Source: Streptomyces sp. XD-27 (GTDB lineage Bacteria; Actinomycetota; Actinomycetes; Streptomycetales; Streptomycetaceae). From it: DNA of 64,000 bases. The translations under genes and the position numbers were made by a program. The stretch is taken from assembly GCF_030553055.1 (NCBI RefSeq), contig NZ_CP130713.1, forward strand, positions 1,116,001 to 1,180,000. The letters are read 5' to 3'. Shown piece by piece: positions 16,507 through 25,457 of the stretch (the stretch's first letter is position 1; the number at the start of each line of letters is the position of its first letter). The notes beneath the pieces are model-generated. The model was given only the letters and a program-made list of their open reading frames with translations, was not told the origin of the DNA and did no database searches.

Positions 16507-17070
16507 TCAGCGGGAGACGGCCGCCACGCCCGCCTCGGCGTACTTCTCGTCCAGGTCACCACTCGGCGCCCCGGCGACGCCGATGCCCGCGATGGGGGCG
16601 CCGGCCGCCTTGACCGGTGCGCCGCCTGCCAGGAAGAGGGTGCCGGGGATGTCCTTGAGGTTCGGCGCCTGCTCCAGGCGCTTGGCCAGCTCGGAGGTCG
16701 GGGCGTTCCAGGAGACGGCGGTGAACGCCTTCCGCTCGGCCGAGGCGTACGACTGCGGTCCTGCGCCGTCGCCACGCAACGTGACCACCGTGTTGCCGTT
16801 GCGGTCGACCACGGCGACGGACACCTTCTGGCCGTCCTTCTCCGCCGCGTGCAGGGCTGCCTGCGCGGCGCGGGTGGCGGCGTCGGCCGACAGGTGCGTG
16901 GACCGGGTCAGATCCGCGCCGCCCGCCTCGGTCCGCGCCGGGGCGGCCTGGGGTGCGGCCGGGGCGGCTGGGGCGGCGGTGGCGGAGACGGCGCCGAAAG
17001 CGACCGCGCCGACCAGCGCGGTGGCGGCGGCTCCGGTCAGCATGCGGGCACGCGGGGACAGCTTCTTCAT
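16507..17070 (-). CDS. hbpS: extracellular heme-binding protein HbpS
   Basis: A 187-residue exported protein of the HbpS/GlcG (DUF336) family. It starts at ATG 17070 behind AGGAGCC; the first about 32 residues are a signal peptide. The mature part begins with an Ala/Pro stretch and then T-R-S-T-H-L-S-A-D-A, whose histidine matches the known heme-ligand region of Streptomyces reticuli HbpS. VSVAVVDRNGN and G-G-A-P-V-K follow, as in the family. HbpS forms an octamer that binds heme, responds to iron/peroxide stress and stimulates the sensor kinase SenS. The divergent senS-senR genes confirm the assignment. The 209 bp downstream of the stop (16298-16506) hold nothing recognisable. Confidence 0.88.
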   Translation of the reverse strand: MKKLSPRARMLTGAAATALVGAVAFGAVSATAAPAAPAAPQAAPARTEAGGADLTRSTHLSADAATRAAQAALHAAEKDGQKVSVAVVDRNGNTVVTLRGDGAGPQSYASAERKAFTAVSWNAPTSELAKRLEQAPNLKDIPGTLFLAGGAPVKAAGAPIAGIGVAGAPSGDLDEKYAEAGVAAVSR

Positions 17071-17223
17071 CGGGGGCTCCTGGGGCTCGGTGCTGGGCGA
17101 CGGGCTCGGCACGAAGGGCCGGCACGGGCGGAACCGGTCCGCCGTGGCTCCATCCTCGAAGCGGGGCGGGGTCCGGGGCATCGGCGTACCGGCTGCCCCG
17201 GCCGTGCATGATGGGGGATACCG

Positions 17224-17245
17224 GCATCAGCCGATCGGTTGATGC
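17224..17245. promoter_or_regulatory. 22-bp near-perfect palindrome between hbpS and senS
   Basis: GCATCA-G-CCGATCGG-T-TGATGC reads the same on both strands except for one mismatched pair. It sits in the divergent control region, 57 bp before the preferred senS start and 154 bp before hbpS. Symmetry and location make it the best candidate for the SenR operator. Confidence 0.6.
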
Positions 17246-17301
17246 GGGACGCTCCCGGCCCGGGTTACGACTGCTGGGAGAGCCCCGGCAAGGAGACGTA
17301 C

Positions 17302-18717
17302 GTGCGCAGCAAGAGACCCCCGGCAGCGGATCCGGACGCCCGCTGGCTGGGCCCGGTGATGCATACGGCGTTCTTCCTGCTGCTGGGGGCCTCGCTGGCG
17401 CGCTTCCTGCTCCGGCACCCCGGGGAGCCCCGTACACCCTGGGTCATCGCGCTCGGCGCCGCGCTGCTGACGCTGTACGCGCTGGGGCCGGTCCTGGGCC
17501 CGCAGTCCACCGACTGCGGGCCGCAGTCCACGGACCGCGGGCCGCACGGCGGGTCTTGGTCGCCCCCTCCCCCGTCGCCCCCTTCCCCATCGCCCCCCTC
17601 CCCGTCGCGCGCCGGGCGGCCCCCGCTTCCGGGCCGGTTCGGCGCGGTCGTCGTGATCTGGGTGGTGCTCGTGCTGCTCGCGCCGAGCTTCGCCTGGTGC
17701 GCCGTGCCGCTGTTCTACACGGGGCTGCGCACGCTGCCCGTGCGGGCGGCCTTGCTGCTGGTCGCGCTCCTCACCGCGTTCGTCGTCGGCGCCCAGCTGC
17801 GGCTCGCGGGCGGCTTCGACCCGTATCTGCTGCTGGCCCCACCCGCCGTGGCCGCCATCGCCACGGCGGTCTTCCTGCACATGGAGCGGCAGGCCGCCCG
17901 GCAGCGTGCGCTGATCGACGACCTGATCCGTACCCGGGAGGAGCTGGCCGCCACCGAGCGGCGCGAGGGGACGCTCGCCGAGAGGCAGCGGCTGTCCATG
18001 GAGATCCACGACACGCTGGCGCAGGGGCTGTCCAGCCAGCAGATGCTGCTCCAGGCCGCCGACCGCACCTGGGCCGACGCCCCGGAGACCGCGCGCCGCC
18101 ACGTCCGTACGGCCACCGAGATCGCCGCCCGTAACCTGGCCGAGGCGCGCCGTTTCGTGCACGACCTGGCCCCGGCGGAGCTGGCGGGCGGTGTGCCGCT
18201 GCACGAGGCGCTACGGCTGCTCGCCGCGCGCGAGCGGGGCCCCGGACTGGAGGTCCGGTTCCACCTCGACGGCGCCCCGGCCCCGCTGCCGGACCGGGTG
18301 CAGTCCGCGCTGCTGCGCATCGCCCAGGGTGCGCTGGCCAACGTCCGCGAGCACTCCGGCGCGACGACCGCCGCCGTGACGCTGAGCTTCCTGGGCGACC
18401 AGGTGGTGCTCGACGTCGCCGACGACGGGCGGGGCTTCGACACGGCCGCCGGCGGGCCCCGGCCGGTCGCGGAGGCCCGCCCGGCCGGGGAGACCCGCCC
18501 GGCCGGGGCAGCGCGCCCCGTCGCGGGCCGGGGGCACGGACTGCCCGCGATGCGCGCCCGTGCGGCACAGCTCGGCGGCGCCCTCACCATCGAATCCGCG
18601 CCGGGCGAGGGCACCGTCCTGTCCGCCGCCCTCCCCTGGAGCCCGCCCTATGACCGCCTCCCCCTCCGACGGCGGCTCGACGGCCCCGCCCGCCCCCGTG
18701 CGGATCCTGCTCTGTGA
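17302..18717 (+). CDS. senS: sensor histidine kinase SenS
   Basis: A 471-residue membrane kinase of the NarL-partner type. Hydrophobic helices cover about residues 15-65 and 110-195. A HisKA_3 dimerisation domain follows with phospho-accepting His236 in L-S-M-E-I-H-D-T-L-A-Q-G. The ATPase domain has D-D-G-R-G-F and a final G-H-G-L-P-A-M-R. GTG 17302 is chosen because AAGGAG lies just before it; an earlier TTG at 17239 would overlap the palindrome. Unusual features are a doubled 21-bp segment encoding Q-S-T-D-x-G-P, a Pro/Ser linker between membrane helices, and an Arg/Pro repeat inside the ATPase domain. The end overlaps senR by 68 bp. Confidence 0.85.
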   Translation: MRSKRPPAADPDARWLGPVMHTAFFLLLGASLARFLLRHPGEPRTPWVIALGAALLTLYALGPVLGPQSTDCGPQSTDRGPHGGSWSPPPPSPPSPSPPSPSRAGRPPLPGRFGAVVVIWVVLVLLAPSFAWCAVPLFYTGLRTLPVRAALLLVALLTAFVVGAQLRLAGGFDPYLLLAPPAVAAIATAVFLHMERQAARQRALIDDLIRTREELAATERREGTLAERQRLSMEIHDTLAQGLSSQQMLLQAADRTWADAPETARRHVRTATEIAARNLAEARRFVHDLAPAELAGGVPLHEALRLLAARERGPGLEVRFHLDGAPAPLPDRVQSALLRIAQGALANVREHSGATTAAVTLSFLGDQVVLDVADDGRGFDTAAGGPRPVAEARPAGETRPAGAARPVAGRGHGLPAMRARAAQLGGALTIESAPGEGTVLSAALPWSPPYDRLPLRRRLDGPARPRADPAL

Positions 18718-19318
18718 CGACCACGCCGTGGTACGGGCGGGACTGCGGGCGCTGCTCGGCAGCGCGCCCGGCATCGAGGTCGTCGGCGAGGCCGGTCACG
18801 GCGAGGAGGCGGTCACCATGGCCGCCGTGCTGCGGCCCGACGTGGTCCTGATGGATCTTCAACTCGGTGCCGGGATCAACGGGATCGAAGCCACCCGCCG
18901 GATCGCCGCGGCCGGGCCCGGCGCCCCGCACGTCCTGGTGCTCACCACGTACGACACGGACGCCGACATCACCCGTGCCATCGAGGCCGGAGCCACCGGC
19001 TATCTGCTCAAGGCCGAACGCCCCGAGGAGCTGTTCGCCGCGATCCGGGCCGCCGCCGCAGGCCGTACGGCGCTGTCCCCGCCCGTCGCCCAGCGGGTCA
19101 TGGCGCAGATGCGGCGGCCGCGCTCCGCCCTCACCGACCGGGAGCTCGACATCCTCGGCCAGCTCGCCCGCGGGCTGGGCAACCGGGAGATCGCCCGCGC
19201 CCTGTTCATCAGCGAGGCCACGGTCAAGACCCATCTGGGCCGGATCTACGGCAAGTTGGGAGTGGACACCCGGGCGGGCGCGGTCGCGGTCGCCAAGGAG
19301 CAGCGACTGCTGCCGTGA
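18650..19318 (+). CDS. senR: response regulator SenR (NarL/LuxR family)
   Basis: A 222-residue regulator: receiver domain with phospho-acceptor Asp69 in V-V-L-M-D-L-Q and a LuxR-type helix-turn-helix at about residues 160-215 (LTDRELDILGQLARGLGNREIA, interrupted only by normal variation). The ATG at 18650 lies inside the end of senS, so the pair is translationally coupled. In Streptomyces reticuli SenR regulates hbpS and a furS-cpeB catalase-peroxidase operon; no catalase gene is seen in this window. Confidence 0.88.
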   Translation: MTASPSDGGSTAPPAPVRILLCDDHAVVRAGLRALLGSAPGIEVVGEAGHGEEAVTMAAVLRPDVVLMDLQLGAGINGIEATRRIAAAGPGAPHVLVLTTYDTDADITRAIEAGATGYLLKAERPEELFAAIRAAAAGRTALSPPVAQRVMAQMRRPRSALTDRELDILGQLARGLGNREIARALFISEATVKTHLGRIYGKLGVDTRAGAVAVAKEQRLLP

Positions 19319-19420
19319 CCCCGGCGGCCGACGGTGACCGCGTGGTGGGCGCCGTCGGGCCGGCGGACCGCGACGGCGTCGGTCGGTACCCCATCCGGCA
19401 GCGGCCGATGCAGATCCTTG

Positions 19421-19500
19421 ACTGACCACGGCTGGGATCACGACTGCTACCGCCGTCAGGTGTGGGCCCGAGGCATCAAGCCGGTGATCGCTCTCGCGGC
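19421..19500 (+). pseudogene. IS5-family transposase scrap
   Basis: About 26 codons read D-H-G-W-D-H-D-C-Y-R-R-Q-V-W-A-R-G-I-K-P-V-I-A. This is the conserved block around the second catalytic Asp of IS5-type DDE transposases (normally G-Y-D-x-D-x-Y-R). No start, stop or flanking transposase sequence remains. It marks the break between senR and the chimeric gene that follows. Confidence 0.6.
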
Positions 19501-19607
19501 GCGGAGCCGCCTGAAACCCGCATTGCGTGAGGAGTTCTCAGCCGCTGACGGACACGGCGAAGCCGACGGCTTCGGTACGGCCTCGCGTGCCGCGCAAGTC
19601 TTGCCTG

Positions 19608-20351
19608 GTGCCCAAGCTGTACGTCTCACGGGCCATCAGCGCCCTGCGCAAGGCAGCGGCCCTGCCCGAGGACCGCCTGACCGCTCTGAAGCACGCCGGC
19701 GAACTGTTCGCCACCGGAACCGTGGCCGGCCCGACCGCCACCGAGTACGCGACCGCTGTCTGCCGCATGTCCGGCACCCCGCTGACCAACGTCCGCACGG
19801 CGATCCACAGCATCCGCGCCTGCGCCGCCGAGGCGTACCGCAGCGCGCAGGCCGCTCGCCCGGTCGGCGCGGTGAACGACTGGCGCGACCCGCCGGCCCG
19901 CACCGGCCGGGCGGTGTGGACCCGCCGCGGGGACGTGCTCGCCCTGCACGCCCCCGGAAACCACCCCGCCGTCCACACGACGTGGCTGGAGGCCCTGGCC
20001 CTGGGCGAACGTCCCGGGCTCGCCGACGGCGAACCGTGCACCTTCGACCCGCCCTCCCCCTGGACCACCTTCTGGGTCATCGATCCGGACACCCGCGAGC
20101 GCGTCGCATACGGCCGGCGCGGTCAAGTCGTCATGAACCACGTCAGCAAGGGCTTCCTGTTGCCCAACAACCTGGAACGCGACACGGCCATCCGCTCCCA
20201 GCCCCCCCCCGACGGCACGACCGCGACCGACTCGGTGAGCACGGTCAAACCACTCGAGACCGTTGGGGACAAGCGCGTCATCGAGGGCGTGTACCAGCTA
20301 CTTCTTCAGGGGCACGTAGCCAGGCGACTCCCACCAAGTCCTCGATGGTGA
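19608..20351 (+). pseudogene. chimera of LuxC-like reductase start and EhpF-like ligase end
   Basis: The first about 130 residues (VSRAISALRKAAALP, then G-R-A-V-W-T-R-R-G-D-V-L-A-L-H-A-P-G-N-H-P) look like the N terminus of an acyl-CoA-reductase/aldehyde-dehydrogenase-type protein (LuxC, EhpG). From about residue 145 the sequence (PWTTFWVIDPDTRERV, then V-V-M-N-H-V-S-K-G-F-L-L-P-N-N-L-E-R-D) matches the C terminus of AMP-forming phenazine-pathway ligases such as EhpF. The middle of both enzymes, including the catalytic cysteine, is missing. This is best explained by a deletion between two neighbouring genes of a lost phenazine-type cluster. The frame is open, but no function is expected. Confidence 0.55.
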
Positions 20352-22668
20352 TCGGCATCTTGCGGAACCGGCGTCCCGTCGCATGGTGCACCGCGTTCGC
20401 GATGGCCGCCGCCACCCCCGCCTGGCCGATCTCGCCGACGCCCTTGACTCCGAGCGGATTGACGACGGCGTCCTCCACCTCGATGAGGTCGACGTCGATG
20501 TCGGGTACATCGGCGTTGACCGGTACGAGGTACTCCGCGAGGCTGGTGTTGGCCCAGCGGCCGGTGGCCGTGTCCATGTGGGTCGCCTCCAGGAGTGCCT
20601 GGCTCTGGCCCCAGATCATGCCGCCCATGAGCTGGCTGCGGGCCATTTCGGCGTTGAGGATCCGGCCCGGCGCGAAGGCGCCGGCCATCCGGCGGACCCG
20701 GATCAGGCCGAGCTCCGGGTCGACGCCGACCTCGGCGAACTGGGCGCCGAAGGTGACCATCGCCCAGGGCGCGTCCCGCGGTGGCGGGCCCCACGCTCCC
20801 GTGACCTCGACGTCCGGCAGGAGATTCCGTTGCAGCAGCGCGGCGTAGCTCTCGCCGGTCTCCGGGGCGGAGCGCAGCCGCATCCTTCCGTCCCGCACCA
20901 CGACGTCCTTCACATGCGCCCCGTACAGTGGCGATCCGGGATCGGCCACGGCTTGGGCGATCAGCTGGTCGCGCAGCGCCGTACCGGCCGTGTGTACGGC
21001 CGCGCTCACCATCCCCGCCCCTGCCGATCCCACGGCCGACGCCACGTGCGGCAGATCGGTGTCCCCACCCGTGAACCGGCACAGATCGACCGGCAGGCCC
21101 AGAGCCTCGGCGGTGACCTGGGTCATGGAGGTCAGGGCCCCGGTGCCGATGTCGGTGACGGCGGCCTGGACGACGGCCGTACCGTCGGCGTGGATGCGGG
21201 CCCGGGCCCGCACCGGGTTGTACGGCTCGAAAACCGGATAGGCCGCGGTCGCCATGCCCAGCCCGATCAGCCATGGCCCGTCCCGCTGCGGCGGGTCGGC
21301 CCGCCGGTGCCAGCCGATCCGCTCGGCGCCGCGCTGGTAGCACTCGCGAAGCCCCTTGCTGCTCCAGGGGCGTCCGGTCTCGGGGTCGGTCTCCGCGTAG
21401 TTGCGCAGCCGCAGCTGAAGCGGGTCGATCCCCGCCCGCTCGGCGAGCTCGTCCATGGCGCACTCCAGCGACAGCAGGCCGGTGGCCACGCCCGCGCAGC
21501 GGGTGAACGTCGGGGTCATGGTGTTCGCGTGGATGAGCCGGTAGACGCGCTCGAATGCGGGACAGGCGTACAGCTTGCCGGACAGTTCCAGCGAGGGCTC
21601 GGCGAAGTCGTCGAACGGGGAGGTGAGGGAGAGCTTGTGGTGGCGTACGGCGGTGAGCCGCCCCTGGTCGTCGGCGCCGAGGGTGACACGGTGCTCCTGC
21701 TCCTCGCGGTGGCCGCAGGAGGAGAACATCTGCTCACGGGTGACGGCGAGCCGTACGGGGCGTCCCACGGCGCGGGCCGCCAGCGCGGCCAGGGTGGCGT
21801 GGTGCCAGACCTGGCCTTTGCACCCGAAGCTGCCACCGGTGTAGTGGCTGATGACCCGGACCCGGCTGTGCGGGATGCCGAGCAGCGCGGCGACGGTGTG
21901 CTGAGGGGCCGTCACGCCGTGCGTGGTGTCGTACAGGGTGAGCCGGTCGTCCTCCCAGGAGGCGGTGGCGGCGTGGGTCTCGATGGGGTTGTGGTGGTTC
22001 GCCGCGAACGAGTAGGTGCTCTCCACGATGGCGGCGGCCCGGGCCAGCCCGGCGGAGACGTCGCCCCGCTCGGAGCGCCCGGGGACGAACCCGGCGGAGA
22101 CGTCCCCGCGCTCGGAGCGGCCGGGGACGAACCCGACGAAGACCGTCTCGAGCTCGTAGGCGGCGTCCCTCCCCTGGTCGATGACGGTGACCGCGGGCTC
22201 CTCGGCGTACTCCACGCGGACGAGCCGGGAGGCGTGCAGCGCGCGGACGTAGGTGTCGGCGACCGCCATCGCCACGTGCTGCCCCGCGTAGTGGACCCGG
22301 TCGCCCTGCATCGGGAAGAACGTCTCGCCCGGTGCGGCGGTTCCCTCCAGGGACGGGACCAGAGGAGGCTGCCCAACGATCTTGCCGATGGTGTCGTGGG
22401 TCAGGACGGCGATGACGCCGATGGCCCGCTCCGCCTCCGAGATGTCGATGGCGGTGATGCGGCCGTGGGCGATGCGCGCGCCGACCAGGACCGCGTGGGC
22501 GAGGCCGGGCAGCGGGATCTCCGCCGCGTAATGCGCTGCACCGATGACCTTGACCGGGCCGTCCACCCGGTCCAGGGGGCGGCCGATGGGACCGGCGGAG
22601 ACAGCGGGCGTGGTGCTGTCGGAAGCGGTGGGCATGGTGCTGTCGGAGGCGGCGGGCATAGTGCTCAT
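20278..22668 (-). CDS. molybdopterin-binding large subunit of a PaoC/YagR-type dehydrogenase
   Basis: A 796-residue xanthine-oxidase-family subunit that would hold the molybdenum cofactor and oxidise an aldehyde or heteroaromatic. Landmarks are G-R-P-L-D-R-V-D-G-x-x-K-V near residue 30, the cofactor loop TGGSFGCKGQVW and the catalytic glutamate in K-G-V-G-E-I-G-Q-A-G near the C terminus. Two repeats are odd: the N-terminal 24 residues repeat an A-S-D-S-T motif, and a 42-bp duplication doubles G-F-V-P-G-R-S-E-R-G-D-V-S-A at about residue 185. The two partner subunits upstream are broken, so this protein is probably an orphan. Its 3' end overlaps the convergent chimera by 74 bp. Confidence 0.82.
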   Translation of the reverse strand: MSTMPAASDSTMPTASDSTTPAVSAGPIGRPLDRVDGPVKVIGAAHYAAEIPLPGLAHAVLVGARIAHGRITAIDISEAERAIGVIAVLTHDTIGKIVGQPPLVPSLEGTAAPGETFFPMQGDRVHYAGQHVAMAVADTYVRALHASRLVRVEYAEEPAVTVIDQGRDAAYELETVFVGFVPGRSERGDVSAGFVPGRSERGDVSAGLARAAAIVESTYSFAANHHNPIETHAATASWEDDRLTLYDTTHGVTAPQHTVAALLGIPHSRVRVISHYTGGSFGCKGQVWHHATLAALAARAVGRPVRLAVTREQMFSSCGHREEQEHRVTLGADDQGRLTAVRHHKLSLTSPFDDFAEPSLELSGKLYACPAFERVYRLIHANTMTPTFTRCAGVATGLLSLECAMDELAERAGIDPLQLRLRNYAETDPETGRPWSSKGLRECYQRGAERIGWHRRADPPQRDGPWLIGLGMATAAYPVFEPYNPVRARARIHADGTAVVQAAVTDIGTGALTSMTQVTAEALGLPVDLCRFTGGDTDLPHVASAVGSAGAGMVSAAVHTAGTALRDQLIAQAVADPGSPLYGAHVKDVVVRDGRMRLRSAPETGESYAALLQRNLLPDVEVTGAWGPPPRDAPWAMVTFGAQFAEVGVDPELGLIRVRRMAGAFAPGRILNAEMARSQLMGGMIWGQSQALLEATHMDTATGRWANTSLAEYLVPVNADVPDIDVDLIEVEDAVVNPLGVKGVGEIGQAGVAAAIANAVHHATGRRFRKMPITIEDLVGVAWLRAPEEVAGTRPR
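22051..22134. repeat. 42-bp in-frame tandem duplication
   Basis: Copies at 22051-22092 and 22093-22134 differ at three positions and encode the same 14 residues twice. It lies in a surface region between cofactor domains of the molybdoenzyme gene and keeps the frame. Confidence 0.9.
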
Positions 22669-23662
22669 GACGCGCTCCCGGTGAGGGTCCGGAGTGCCCG
22701 GACGATGGTGCGCCGTGCCAGTTCGGGCTTGAAGGCGTTCATGGGGGTGGTCAGAGCGGGGGCCAGCTCCTCCTCGGCCGCCCGCGTGAAACTCTCGTCC
22801 GTGGCGGGGGCGCCCCGCAGGACGGCCTCGGCGCGGTGGGCCCGCCAGGGCCTGGTGGCCACGCCGCCCAGGGCGATCCGTACGTCGCTGATCGCCCCGT
22901 CCATCACGCTGAGCGTGGCGGCGACGGAGACCAGTGCGAACGCGTCCCGCGGTGGCGCACCTTGAGATACAGCGAGCGGCGCGCCATCGGGAGGGCGGGC
23001 ACCTCGATGGCGGTGATCAGCTCGCCGTGCTCCAGCGGATGTTCGCGGTCCGGCGTGGACCCCGGCTCAAGGAAGAACTCCCCGAAGGCGTACCGCCGTT
23101 CGCCGACCAGAGTACGGGTGTGGATGACGGCGTCGAGGGCGGCGAGCGGGACGGCCACATCGGAGGGGTGTGTGGCAATGCAGTGTTCGCTGGTGCCCAG
23201 GACGGCGTGGCCGCGGCTGACGCCGAGCAGCGCGGAACAGCCGGTGCCCGGCTCGCGCTTGTTGCACGCGGCCTGGTGGTCCCGGTAGTAGCCGCAGCGC
23301 ACGGCCTGCATCATGTTGCCGCCCATGGAGGTCATATGGCGTAGCTGCGCGGAGGCGCCCAGCTCCAGCGCCTGCGCGACCATGGGAAATCGCTCCCGTA
23401 CGGTCGGCGACTCGGCGGTGTCGCTCATCCGGGCGAGCGCGCCGATGCGCAACCCTCCGTCCGGCAGCTCCTCGATGCCGGTGAGCGGCAGTCGGTTGAC
23501 GTCGACCAGGCGGCGCGGCGTGCGGACGTGCTGGCGCAGCAGATCGACCTCGGTGGTGCCGCCCGCGAGGAAGGCGCTGCCGGGGTCGCCCCGGACGGCA
23601 CGGACGGCCGCCTCCACGCTGTCGGCCCGCAGATAGCTGATGGGATGCATGACGATCTTCAA
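22665..23662 (-). pseudogene. FAD-binding subunit (PaoB/YagS-type), frameshifted
   Basis: Medium subunit of the molybdoenzyme. The first frame (23662 to about 22950) has the FAD-binding F-L-A-G-G-T-T-E-V-D-L and S-M-G-G-N-M-M-Q motifs. It also has the cysteine cluster C-G-Y-Y-R-x(5)-C-x(7)-C that in PaoB-type subunits binds an extra 4Fe-4S centre. The second frame (about 22957 to 22665) continues with the C-terminal G-G-V-A-T-R-P-W-R domain. The frame breaks near 22950-22957, inside a GCGGGACGCG run where one base is missing or two are extra. The stop overlaps the large-subunit start by 4 bp. Confidence 0.78.
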
Positions 23663-23668
23663 GCCCCC

Positions 23669-23872
23669 TCAGACCCGCTCGCGCGCGGCGCGAATGGCCG
23701 CTCTGATGTTGAGGTACGCGGCGCATCGGCAGATGTTGCCGCTCATCCACTCCTTGATCTCCGCGTCGCTGGAGGCGTGTCCCTCCTGGACGCAGGCGAC
23801 CGCCGACACGATCTGCCCCGGGGTGCAGTAGCCGCACCGGAAGGCGTCGTGCGCGATGAACTCCTCCTGCAT
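23669..23872 (-). pseudogene. 2Fe-2S subunit (PaoA/YagT-type), N-terminal half lost
   Basis: Only the C-terminal helical domain of the iron-sulfur subunit is left, with the second cluster ligands C-G-Y-C-T-P-G-Q and C-R-C-A-A-Y. The plant-type ferredoxin domain that should precede it is absent, and the preceding sequence is unrelated. It is 6 bp from the FAD subunit, so the original order was small-medium-large. Confidence 0.75.
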
Positions 23873-23940
23873 GGGGTTCGCACACCGGTGATCACCGGTG
23901 GCTTCACTCCCCCGCACCAGCCTCCAGCGGAAAGATCGCG

Positions 23941-24873
23941 CTAAGCGCGCTCCGTGAGCAACTCCGCCAGGCGGTCCGCGAATTGGGTGATCCAGTCCAA
24001 TCGTGGTCCGCTGCGGGCGATACGGAATCCGTGGCGGCGACCCCAGAACGCAGCCTGGACAGCATGGAACAGGGCCCAACGCTGGACGCGTTCGCGATCG
24101 AGTTCCGCGGCCTCGGCGAAGATATCCAGGATGCGGTGGACGGCCTTACGTAGATCGTCCGCTTCGAGGAGCGTCAGCGCGCGCGACTTGAGGAGTGTGC
24201 CGCCGTCGTAGGCGGGGTCTCCTGCGTACCCCTTGGGGTCGACGGCCAGCCATGGCTCTCGGTCGGCGGGGAGGATGTTTCCGGCGTGGAGGTCGCCATG
24301 GATCAGGCGGTCCGGCTGGACACGGCCCAGCTCGCGGACGGTCGCCACGGCGGCGTCCACTACGTAACGCGGCAGTGTGTGGGTCAGCTCCCGGTCGTCC
24401 TTGCGGAGTTGCTCCTCCCAGGCATCGGCCTGCTGCCTCAGCCGGGGCAGGCCAGGCGGCGCGGGGACGGCCAGCCGACGATTGATCCGCCCCGCGACCA
24501 GCACCACCTCATCGCCGTCCTCGACCTCCGCCAGCGTCGACGTCCGGACCCGTTCCAGCAGCATCGCGAAACGCTCGTCGTCGCGCTCGTACAGCAGGAC
24601 AGCTCCGCGCCCGCCCCATGCCTCGAACGCGTCCGGCTCGTGAACGTTACCGGGGTGCGGAAACGACACCTTCAACACAGCCGCCCCTTCGGCCCGCCGC
24701 CTCACCGGCACGACGAGCCCGACACCCCCATGCATGGCCTCGCCATCCAGCACGCACCCCCAACACCCCAGCAATTCCTCCACAATCCGCGGAAGCGCGG
24801 CCAGCCAATCCGCTCCCGGCTCCCCTTCACGCTCGATAGTGCTCCGCGTGAACGCCTCTGGTATCCCGACCAT
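23941..24873 (-). CDS. aminoglycoside phosphotransferase, APH(6)-like
   Basis: A 310-residue small-molecule kinase of the streptomycin 6-phosphotransferase type. It has the catalytic loop H-G-D-L-H-A-G-N at about residue 212 and the metal-binding V-D-P-K-G at about residue 231. The N-lobe V-L-K-V-S contains the ATP-binding lysine. Family members phosphorylate streptomycin-like aminoglycosides or other hydroxy compounds; many Streptomyces copies have no known substrate. It stands alone on the minus strand next to the decayed pao-type operon. All motifs needed for activity are present. The 169 bp upstream hold nothing recognisable. Confidence 0.85.
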   Translation of the reverse strand: MVGIPEAFTRSTIEREGEPGADWLAALPRIVEELLGCWGCVLDGEAMHGGVGLVVPVRRRAEGAAVLKVSFPHPGNVHEPDAFEAWGGRGAVLLYERDDERFAMLLERVRTSTLAEVEDGDEVVLVAGRINRRLAVPAPPGLPRLRQQADAWEEQLRKDDRELTHTLPRYVVDAAVATVRELGRVQPDRLIHGDLHAGNILPADREPWLAVDPKGYAGDPAYDGGTLLKSRALTLLEADDLRKAVHRILDIFAEAAELDRERVQRWALFHAVQAAFWGRRHGFRIARSGPRLDWITQFADRLAELLTERA

Positions 24874-25042
24874 CCGGGCACCTTACGCGCCGCCCCCACA
24901 CCCTCACCCAGCCGAGCCCAAGCCGACCACTACCGCCACCAGACAGACCACCGACCATGAAGATCACGACCTACAACTGGAGTAAGACGTCGTTGCATTT
25001 GGCGACGGGTGTGCAGCCTGCCGGTGATGGGAGACCTGTGCG

Positions 25043-25420
25043 TCACTCCGGCGTGCAGGAGCGAAATCGGCGAAGTAGCTCACGAGCGGTAGGGCTCTCG
25101 GCGTTGAAGGTCTGGCCCTGTTGTTCGGTTGGAACGTCTGGGCCCCAGATGCGCGCTCCGTGACAGCGGAAGCAGAAGGCGACCTCGAAGAGCAGCTCGG
25201 TGGAGCTGTGTGCGCGGATTCCCCAGCCAGGGAGGAAGCAGCGGTACATCTCGCTGCCTGGTAGATCGGCGATCAGCGTCAGGGCCTGCTGGGCTTGGTC
25301 GCTCTCCCAGATCGCGACAGCGTCGCCGACCAGGTCCTCCGAGGTGAGGTGCCTGGCGGGATCGGTGATGCGGACGACCTCGAGAAGATCGGTCTTCAGA
25401 TGGGTGAGGGGCAGCAGCAT
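25043..25420 (-). CDS. hypothetical protein
   Basis: A 125-residue acidic protein with no domain that I can name. It contains C-F-R-C-H-G and a single cysteine near the C terminus, but not a full zinc ribbon. Codon use fits the genome. The start is an ATG 38 bp downstream (minus strand) of a strong intergenic hairpin. The conserved-looking pattern L-P-G-W-G-I-R-A-H-S suggests a real small cytosolic protein. Confidence 0.6.
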   Translation of the reverse strand: MLLPLTHLKTDLLEVVRITDPARHLTSEDLVGDAVAIWESDQAQQALTLIADLPGSEMYRCFLPGWGIRAHSSTELLFEVAFCFRCHGARIWGPDVPTEQQGQTFNAESPTARELLRRFRSCTPE

Positions 25421-25457
25421 GCTCCTCAGGCTCTCTGATCACGACGCCGCTGGCCAA

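Noticed and set aside
22051..22134. CRISPR-like repeat
   Set aside because: Only two adjacent copies without spacers, inside a coding frame; it is a simple tandem duplication.
20383..22965. 860-codon open frame on the plus strand
   Set aside because: Antisense to the molybdoenzyme gene; composition is that of a shadow frame with Gly/Val/Arg excess and no motif.
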